DNA from: Acholoe squamosa
Taxonomy: Eukaryota; Annelida; Polychaeta; Phyllodocida; Polynoidae
Assembly (NCBI GenBank): GCA_949317995.1
Contig: OX439047.1
Span: forward strand, 47,937,505-48,001,504
Reading direction: 5' to 3'
Length of the DNA: 64,000 nucleotides
Shown: positions 56,694 through 64,000 of the stretch, piece after piece
How the letters are laid out: the number at the start of each line of letters is the position of its first letter
Position numbering within the stretch: position 1 is the stretch's first letter
Translations under genes and position numbers: made by a program
The notes under the pieces: generated by a model
The model's input: the letters and a program-made list of their open reading frames with translations, nothing else
Database searches by the model: none
Told to the model about the DNA's origin: nothing

Positions 56694-57215
56694 GTTGGGT
56701 GGATGTTCGGTTTAGGCGGGGAGTGTTGGGTGGATGTTCGGGTTAGGTGGGGAGTGTTGGGTGGATGTTTGGGTTAGGCGGGGAGTGTTGGGTGGATGTT
56801 CGGTTTAGGCGGGGAGTGTTGGGTGGATGTTCGAGTTAGCCTAGGCGGGGAGTGTTGGGTGAATGTTCGAGTTAGCCTAGGCGGGGAGTGTTGGGTGGAT
56901 GTTTGGGTTAGGCGGAGAGTGTTGGGTGGATGTTGGGGTTAGGCGGGGAGTGTTGGGTGGATGTTCGGTTTAGGCGGGGAGTGTTGGGTGGATGTTCAGT
57001 TTAGGCGGGGAGTGTTGGGTGGATGTTTGGGTTAGGCGGGGAGTGTTGGGTGGATGTTCGGGTTAGGCGGGGAGTGTTGGGTGGATGTTCGGTTTAGGCG
57101 GGGAGTGTTGGGTGGATGTTCGGGTTAGGCGGGGAGTGTTGGGTGGATGTTCGGTTTAGGCGGGGAGTGTTGGGTGGATGTTCAGGTTAGGCAGGGAGTG
57201 TTGGGTGGATGTTCT
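56694..57215. repeat. 31-bp minisatellite, about 17 copies
   Basis: Unit GTTGGGTGGATGTTCGGGTT plus AGGCGGGGAGT, with CGGTTTAGG and CGAGTTAGCCTAGG variants. The same unit occurs 2-3 times in the arms of the 43555-44651 foldback. Confidence 0.95.
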
Positions 57216-57689
57216 TGATTTTCTTTATTCGAAATATTAAGGCCAGGAGAATTTTTTGAATCTCTAATAGCTTTGTTCACGTAAAGATAAGTCTATGGGC
57301 GCTACCCATTAATAGAACTGAATGGAACTCTAAATATCAGAATTTTCTTAGGATGGTTAGGCCTAATCTTCAGCAATGGGACTAATACAGAAAAAACTAG
57401 GATACTGGGAGAGACAAAATTTTGTCATTTTCATTGATTTCCACTACTTTGCGTAGCGGTTTTTCGTCTCCTACTCATTTACCTACAGAGATATCAGAAA
57501 ATGAAGTTGATTTTTGAGAATCCTGACAGTTCAAGCTTTCATTTGATGTCCAATATGTATCTTTAGGACTTCTTGTGAGTAAAAAAATCGATGACATTTG
57601 CACGGACGAATGCAAAAACGGCAAAAGCTGATAAAAGATTTGTGGAGTGGCATCAATGCAGTATTTGACCCACTAGACCTACCACTGGC
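57216..57689. other. No gene seen
   Basis: Unique-looking sequence without a supported frame or repeat. Confidence 0.4.
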
Positions 57690-57800
57690 ACGGGGGGGGG
57701 CGCAAAAAAGTTTTGACTGCCGTGAAGGGGGGCGTAAAAATTTCTGTGTGTCCGTGCGAAAATCCACCACCCCCCCATTGATAAATAATGACCACTCCCT
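57690..57800. mobile_element. AGGGAGTGGTCA-family element, right-end fragment
   Basis: Poly-G, AGTTTTGACTGCCGTGAAGG and CCATTGATAAATAATGACCA, CTCCCT; the left part is missing. Confidence 0.65.
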
Positions 57801-58039
57801 GAAAGGGCTGCCCCTCCACCCCCACAATTTTGCTTAATAGTGACAAAGGACAGGTGATTTTTGGTATGGACAACTAATTCTTATAATAGACATGTGATAT
57901 GGGACCCCCCCCTCATCTGGCCATGTGTTTGTGCCACTATAGACTTGTTTACATCTTGGATCCTGCCTGTAAGCAGGCAGGTTTTTCGACCTAGTCTACA
58001 CCCTCCCCCCTGACTTGACCCATCCACCCCATCACCAGG

Positions 58040-58331
58040 TCCCGACGGTTTTCGCGTGGACGAGTGAAAATTTTCTACGCCCCCCCTCGATGGCAGTAAA
58101 AAAATTTTGCGTCCCCAGCGCCAGAGGCGAGGAGAGTTTTCACGCCCCCTCTTTGATCTATAGTAGCGCGCAGGCATTTTTTGCTAAAAAGAGGGTAAAT
58201 TTTTTTAGCCCCCCCCTCAAGAGGGCCCGGGTCAAAATTTTTTTAGCCCCCCCCTCAAGAGGGGTCAGAATTTGTTATTCCCCTCTCAAACCCATCACCC
58301 CTCCCCTGTTGATAATAAATGACCACTCCCT
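58040..58331. mobile_element. AGGGAGTGGTCA-family element, left end missing
   Basis: Contains GGTTTTCGCGTGGACGAGTG, CTCTTTGATCTATAGTAGCG, two TTTTTTTAGCCCCCCCCTCA blocks and the right end ATGACCACTCCCT. Confidence 0.7.
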
Positions 58332-58347
58332 AACTCCAGAACTAAGG

Positions 58348-59092
58348 GAGTGATCATTTTTTAATTTTAGCCCACCCCTGTCCGTTTGCATCTCTTTTTA
58401 AACCCCCTAGACTACAAATTTTAGCCCTGTCCCTGTCCGTTTTCATCTCTTTTTAAACCCCCTAGACTACAAATTTTAGCCCACCCCCTGTCTGTTTCCC
58501 TTATTTTCGGACCCCAGAGCTGTAAATTTTAGCCCCCCCCCGCTCTCTGTTTCCCTCATTTTCTGACCCCAGAGCTGTATATTTTAGCCCCTCCCCCCTC
58601 CGTTTCCCTCATTTTCTGACCCCAGAGCTGTAAATTTTAGCCCCCCCTCTCTGTTTCCCTCATTTTCTGACCCCAGAGCTGTAAATTATAGCCCCCCCCC
58701 CCATGTTTCCTTTTTTTTCTGACCCCAAAGCTTTAAATTATAGCCCCTCCCCCCTCTGTTTCCCTCATTTTCTGACCCCAGAGCTGTAATTTTAGCCCCC
58801 CCCTCTCTGTTTCCCTCATTTTCTGACCTCAGAGCTGTAAATTTTAGCCCACCCCCTGTCCGTTTTCCCTCCTTTTCTGACCCCCTAGACTGTAAATTTT
58901 GGCCCACACCCTGTCCGTTTTCATCTCTTTTTAAACCCCCTAGACTGTAAATTTTAGCCCCCCCTCTCTGTTTCCCTCATTTTCTGACCCCAGAGCTGTA
59001 AATTTTAGCCCCCCCTCTCTGTTTCCCTCATTTTCTGACCCCAGAGCTGTAAATTATAGCCCCCCCCCTCCTTTTCCCTCATTTTCTGTCCC
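58348..59092. repeat. ~52-bp C-rich tandem array, about 13-14 copies
   Basis: Unit TTTCCCTCATTTTCTGACCC, CAGAGCTGTAAATTTTAGCC, CCCCCTCTCTG, with GTCCGTTTTCATCTCTTTTT/AAACCCCCTAGACT variants at both ends. It starts with AAGGGAGTGATCATTTTTTA, like the ends of the neighbouring element family. Confidence 0.9.
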
Positions 59093-59339
59093 GTCAGGTA
59101 AGAGTCAGCGCCCGCCGGACAACTCAAACTGTGACTACCATACTTGGACTGTTGTCACTACTCTTCCCTCACCTGTCAAAATCATTTCCAGTGCAGTCGT
59201 CGCTAATACTCTCTTCTTACTTAATTCCAGCCCACATAGTAATCTACACACTTTTTGGAGGTCAAGTGCACACTTTGACAAAATTACCTTTCCATTTTTC
59301 CACTTAAAATCGAAGTTTTCCTTCGCCGTCCCCACAGAC

Positions 59340-59410
59340 GCAACACAATTTGTTTACGCTGCGAAGCCGGCGTTGCGACGGACCGGATGTTCAAACATAG
59401 TCACGCATGT
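59340..59410 (-). promoter_or_regulatory. Diverged third copy of the 47.5/60.1 kb promoter block
   Basis: On the minus strand CATGCGTGAC, ATCCGGTCCGTCGCAACG and CGCAGCGTAAACAAA follow the same order as the block before the duplicated exon, at lower identity. A 66-residue open frame follows without ATG. Confidence 0.35.
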
Positions 59411-59992
59411 GCAGCAACCGGAAAAGGGTCTATGTTGACTCAACTTCACAAATTGGGTTGGGATGTTCACGCATGCGTCACATCTTGTCATGGTCTGTGA
59501 TCACCCACGCATCAAGTCCTAAGAGCGCATGGGGTGAGGCGGGCGCAGCATGACAAAAGTTGACACAGATTTGCTGGGACAGAATCACCAAAATCACTTA
59601 AATATTCACTCTCTGAATGGGTAAAAAATATAAAATGCAGTAAACTATAGTGTACCAGTGAGTTAGAGCTATATTTCCCCTTTAATTTGGTGTAACTTTG
59701 GTGTAGTTCTGTCCAATAGAACCCTCAGAATTGAATTTGCAGTACCAGGTGCTTTGCACTGTGACAGATATAGGGAGTGTTGAGCTGTATTTGGCTGTCA
59801 TCGCTACGACATGTCTACGGACGGGACAGTGGTGACACCACGAAGGTATGGCACTGATCTGTGACTGTCAAATTGTAAATACTGCTCTTTCGCAATGGAC
59901 ACTACAGCAACCCAAAAAGAAGCCACTATATCACAAACATGGATTTGATTTTTCTTTCCCCACAGTTTTAATCCTTTTCCTTTATATTTTAC

Positions 59993-60035
59993 CTGTTGTA
60001 AACGATGAAATTTCTTGATGTCTCGATGTGTCCAT
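59993..60035 (-). CDS. Candidate first coding exon, inverted copy of 47608-47650
   Basis: ATG at 60035, the same 14 codons (MDTSRHQEISSFTT), and donor CAG/GTAAAA. Coding bases match the 47.6 kb copy exactly; the intron does not. Its promoter block faces the exon at 60404 on the other strand. Confidence 0.4.
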
Positions 60036-60403
60036 GAACGCACGGGCTGCTTTGTTTACGCTCTGACGTTGCCGACCGGAATTCCTTTTCACTCGCGCAT
60101 GCGCAACAATTGGCAATAGGTCTATACAGTATGACAAAGTCTCTGCTGAGAGCGTGTAAGATCGACAATCTCCACCAATCAGAAACTAGGTCAGATTTTG
60201 AATGGCCGCGATTTTCAAAACTGAGAGTAAGTGTCATCGGTGATGTTTTTTTAGGGAAAAGTGGATATAATTACGATATTTTGTCGTGGTTTTCCACTTG
60301 AGGGTTCCAGATCGAAAGGCCACAACTCAAGCCACTTCGATTTAGGACTGGCAAGGTTGAATGACAGGTATTTGCTGTAGATTTCCAAGTAGGAACTTGA
60401 GCA
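60036..60403. promoter_or_regulatory. Candidate bidirectional promoter
   Basis: The 368 bp between two divergent start codons. It includes TTGCGCATGCGCGA (NRF-1 type) on the minus-gene side. No TATA box. Confidence 0.4.
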
Positions 60404-60476
60404 ATGGCGGACTTCAGCAACAGCAATGTGGACAGTGTGATCCTTGCCCGAGACAGCACCGTGGATCAAGGGGATG
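60404..60476 (+). CDS. Candidate first coding exon of an unidentified gene
   Basis: AGCAATGGCGG start context, 24 codons (MADFSNSNVDSVILARD and on to DQGD) plus one base, then a consensus donor ATG/GTAAGT. The composition is protein-like and the context is promoter-proximal. No family is recognised and no second exon was found to the right, where the 60760-63712 repeat segment begins. Confidence 0.5.
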
Positions 60477-60984
60477 GTAAGTGCGCCCGGATCCTTGCAA
60501 ACAATATCGAATAGTTTCAGTCCAGATAAGGAGGTTCATTATGCATGTAGCGTTTAGGGAATTATTGGTCTGACCTTATTCCCAAACTGGTTTTATCGAT
60601 CTAAATCTAGATGTTTATCACCTGTATGACTAGTATGTGAGTATGTCAATGAGTCATGACTCATGCCTGTCATGGTGGTGGCTGGGGGAGGGGGGTGTCA
60701 GCGGCAGAGAGTGATGATCCACACCTGTACTAGTCACAGATCTGAGACCCTAAAGGGGACTACGGAAAGCCGTTCGGGTCTAACCAGAAGTTCGACCGTC
60801 GACTCAAGTAGCGTGACTGTCTAGCTTCCGGTCCAGCGTACGGAGCTCTAGTGTCGCTCATTTCTGCATTTGTGCCGTTTTATGGGCAATGTGAATCGAC
60901 AAAAGTTATTTAAAATTGATTTGAGGACCATAGTTTTGTAATTATCACCTAGCAAAACATTAGAATGCTAAAAATTACTGAGGA

Positions 60985-61125
60985 AATAGGTTTGGTCATT
61001 TGACCCCCCCCTTGGGCCTTGGCCTTGGTCAATTGACCCCTCTTCATTCAGTTGGTCGTTTGACCCCCACTTCCTGGTCATTTGACCCCCCCCTTCCTTT
61101 GGTCAATTGACCCCCCCCCCACACA
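60985..61125. repeat. GGTCATTTGACCCCCC array, short
   Basis: Five to six copies of GGTCATTTGACC or GGTCAATTGACC followed by C-runs. Confidence 0.85.
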
Positions 61126-62634
61126 CACACACAGAGTTAAACTTAGAGAGTGGTTGTAATTAATCACGCTGATGTTTCAAAAGGGGTGGACGCACTTCTA
61201 TAGACCAATCAAAAGAGGGATGCTCAAATGTGCAAAAAATCGCTGGGCCTCAGCCTCAAATGCTCATTTGGTCACCCCCTTTCCTTAGTTTTTTTTTTTT
61301 TTTTGCCCCACCCCACCAACAGGATTTTTTGGGTCTATAGATATTCAGAATTTTTAGCGCGGCGACTAGTGAGTACTACTCATGAGATGAGTAGACTAGT
61401 GTATGGTTCACAGTCGCCACGGTGTAAGGGATAGGGAGGCCATGCAATCTATTTTTGTTTGTGGCTCCTCTGCTATGGACTATTCCTGCTCACTATTCTA
61501 ATGTAATAACAACAGTGTGTGTACTTTACTTATCAGTGAAGGAATTTTCAGAATATATCTCATACTTTTGATTTTATTCGCAGATAAGACATTTCATCAT
61601 TTGGAGCCCTATGGCAGATTAGCATTAGAGCATTTTAAGATTCAGAAATGCATCCCTGTAGCCTTTGTTTTAGAATTGTTCATTTTGAAACTACTATATA
61701 TATGTAGTACAGGTTTTATCTCAGTGGGTTATGGTACAATTGGATTATATTTTCTGTATTTGAACAAAGTATTCACTGTCAAAGATCTCTATGGAGAAAT
61801 CAGTGCTAAAGTGTGTGTTGCCATATGTGCATTTTTGTAAATTGGAGGAGGTTGAAGTGTAAGGCCACCTTGTGGAACTGCTACATTCTTTTCTGTGAAA
61901 ATTTTTTAGTTTACATTGAAATAATGCTATCTCAGAATATGTATCTACTATTGGTGATGAAAGATTAATTTGATTACTCCTTTCATTGTATAAACGATTT
62001 TGTGGAACACTGAAAACATGTATGTACACCAGGGTACTTACACTGTGCTCCCCCTGTACAGAGAGGTGGAGTGATCTGGCCGGTTTGCTGACCACTGGCC
62101 CATGACGAGGTACAGACTATTACAAGTGATTGGCAGTTGGGTGTGTGTGTAGGGGGTAGGGGGGGGGGCAGAGCAGGCTCCTGGCAATCTGAGACAGTGT
62201 ACACTCATAATGACACACCTGTTGACTATGGCATTGAACATTGAATAAGACAGGTCCCTGTGGCAGCTGAGTGAGGTGCATGCAGAATGAACAGTCTACA
62301 GACTATTAGTACTTAGCTGCAGTGGGTAGTTCAGGTTGAATGTGTGCTATATACTACCAAAAGCCCAGATGATAGTATGCCCTATCTGTCTCACCAACTG
62401 AAACTAGACACAAGATTACAAGTCGCCGCACCATGTCTCACAGGACTATTCTCTACTATTGTATTAAAATCTACAACACTATGGTTTTATTTTATTTGCC
62501 TCTGGCCGACCAAGATGCTGTCTCAAAAAATCTGTAATCTAAGTTATTATAATTATATGGCCTAATGCATGACTATTCCCTCATACACATTGAGAGAGGT
62601 ATCTAATTGAATAAAAAATAGATGTAGAAAGGAA

Positions 62635-62845
62635 ATTGGTCATTTGACCCCCCCCCCCTCCATGACCTAGTCAAATGACCCCCCTTCATGGCCTGGTCAA
62701 ATGACCCCACTCCATTCATATCCTGGTCAAATGACCCCCCCTTCCATTTTCTGGTCAAATCCCCCCCTCCATTGAGTCCCTTCAGTTGGTCATTTGACCC
62801 CCCCTCCGTTGAGTCCAGTCAGTTGGTCATTTGACCCCCTATGAT
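62635..62845. repeat. GGTCAAATGACCCCCC array, C-rich orientation
   Basis: Eight or so copies of GGTCATTTGACC/GGTCAAATGACC, each followed by C-runs, with CCATTCA-type linkers. Confidence 0.85.
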
Positions 62846-63189
62846 TACTAAAGCAGCTTAGGCCATATCATCCAAGTCTACTCATCCACTGAAGGACAAC
62901 TGAAGGAGGTATTAGATTGAAATGATTGTCAGTAGACCGTTATAGGTATTGTACTTATCATATTTATTTTTCACCTTTGAACTCTACCATGTAACCCAGT
63001 GTCCAAGTTTACCCACAAGCCAAGCCATACCCATAGACCAAAGGCTGGCGGTGTCAACTGCACTCAGTGACCCCGCCTCCTCCTACTGGAGGATACGCCC
63101 GTTAATCACGAGCAGCTCAACTGACCAGAAGATTGACAGATACAGAGGCATCCCTTGATGGGGACAATAAACAGTCAATACACATGCAA

Positions 63190-63505
63190 TTGGTCATTTG
63201 ACCCCCTCTCCTTTCCTGGTCAAATACCCCCCCCCCTCCAGTGAGGGGGGGGGGTCAAATGACCAACTGAATCAAACTGAATTGGAGGGGGGGGGGTCAT
63301 TTGACCAGGAAAGGATAGGGGGGGGTCAAATGACCAACAGAATGGAGGGGGTCATTTGACCAGGTAATGGAGGGGGGGGGTATTTGACCAGGATATTGAG
63401 GGGGGTCATTTGACCAGGATGTGTAGGGGGTCATTTGACCATAAACTGAAAGGTCTACTTTTTCTTGCACTATTTTCGATAGGGGGGGGGGTCAATTGAC
63501 CAAAT
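63190..63505. repeat. GGTCATTTGACC array, mainly G-rich orientation
   Basis: The palindromic 12-mer now follows G-runs (GGGGGGGTCATTTGACCAGG), so most of this block is inverted relative to 62635-62845. It begins with two C-rich units. Confidence 0.85.
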
Positions 63506-63712
63506 CCGATTCTTCAGCCATTTTCATCACCTAAATAATTAGGGCTGGAATCAAATTTAAATATCTTTTTGTCCATTCAGTTTGCCCTTGAAATGCCCTA
63601 AACATTGAATATGTGCTCCGTATGTATGTATAACGCTAGACCGGAAGCTGGACGGTCCCGCTGCTTGAGTCGACAGTCTAGCTTCCGGTAAGACACGAAC
63701 GGCTTTCCGTAG

Positions 63713-63984
63713 GGGACCGCAGACGGGCCCGACTGGGTCGGTTTCTGGAAAGATGGTACCAAGGAATGATGTACCACTTCCCAATTTGTTCTTATATCCA
63801 TTCATATCCATCACAGCAGTGTCACTGTCAGTGACACTGACTCACATTGACTTGATAAAAAATAATGAAAAAAAAAATATTTTTTTTTACTTCTTTCATT
63901 TGCTATATCCATTCCTATATAATGACATTGCCAATAGTGACACGGACTCACACCAGAAGTCGGAATTGTCAAAACTCTGGCAAA
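63713..63984. other. No gene seen
   Basis: Short AT-rich flank. CAGTGTCACTGTCAGTGACACTG near 63820 is a small dyad. Confidence 0.4.
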
Positions 63985-64000
63985 TACCGTAATTTCCCGC
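63985..64000. mobile_element. Left end of a TACCGTAAT-family MITE, cut by the window edge
   Basis: TACCGTAATTTCCCGC matches the family terminal repeat with one change. Confidence 0.6.

Larger units (their letters stand above)
60760..63712. mobile_element. ~2.95-kb segment bounded by 80-bp inverted repeats
   Basis: The left arm 60760-60839 (CTACGGAAAGCCGTTCG ... GTCGACTCAAG ... CTAGCTTCCGGTC) is inverted at 63633-63712 at roughly 85-90% identity by eye. Each arm can also fold on itself. Inside are C-rich GGTCATTTGACC arrays in inverted halves. The 107-residue open frame at 61517 is hydrophobic and has no family features. It may be a non-autonomous transposon. Confidence 0.5.

Noticed and set aside
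59135-59335. 66-residue minus-strand open frame after the third promoter-like block
   Set aside because: Lacks an ATG at the expected place and shows no recognisable domain; kept only as a note beside the promoter block.
61517-61840. 107-residue hydrophobic open frame
   Set aside because: AT-rich, no family motif, lies inside a repeat-bounded segment; hydrophobicity follows from T-rich codons.

Overview
The window is animal nuclear DNA. It has intron-bearing genes with GT-AG splice sites, LINE and Penelope-like retroelements, many short inverted-repeat transposons and very large minisatellites. A marine invertebrate, perhaps a lancelet or another non-vertebrate deuterostome, fits this mix, but the sequence alone does not settle the species.

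Two host genes are secure, both on the minus strand. The first 6.7 kb holds the 5' part of TMTC4, an ER O-mannosyltransferase of the cadherin pathway. Eleven phase-compatible exons (69-6678) code for about 572 residues, running from the start codon into the first TPR helices; the gene continues beyond the left edge. LIPT2, the mitochondrial octanoyltransferase that starts lipoate synthesis, is complete in two exons (24965-26102). Weaker evidence supports three short first-exon candidates. An identical 43-nt coding exon with a shared promoter block appears at 47.6 kb (plus) and 60.0 kb (minus). A different exon starts at 60404 on the plus strand, divergent from the 60.0 kb copy.

From 6.7 to 24.9 kb there is no convincing host gene. 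This stretch carries several inverted-repeat element families, a LINE reverse-transcriptase fragment (15.2-16.0 kb), a Penelope-like RT fossil (17.2-18.6 kb), palindromes and microsatellites.

From 27494 to 40342 lies a 12.85-kb Ty3/gypsy-class LTR element, inserted in an older LINE. Its 377-bp LTRs differ at one base, so it is young. It has a tRNA-His-type primer site, a long gag, a PR-RT-RH-IN pol region and an unusual 982-residue third ORF. That ORF has zinc-finger-like motifs and none of the features expected of an envelope. The element looks nearly whole, with about one break.

From 40.3 to 64 kb the DNA is repeat-dominated. It includes a 1.1-kb foldback palindrome, degenerate ~155-bp repeats that keep a nuclear-receptor DR1 core, a 50/69-bp minisatellite split by an insertion, and 135-bp, exact 70-bp, 31-bp and ~52-bp arrays. 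A 2.95-kb segment bounded by inverted repeats contains arrays of the palindrome GGTCATTTGACC. Several arrays seem to have grown from pieces of dispersed elements found elsewhere in the window.
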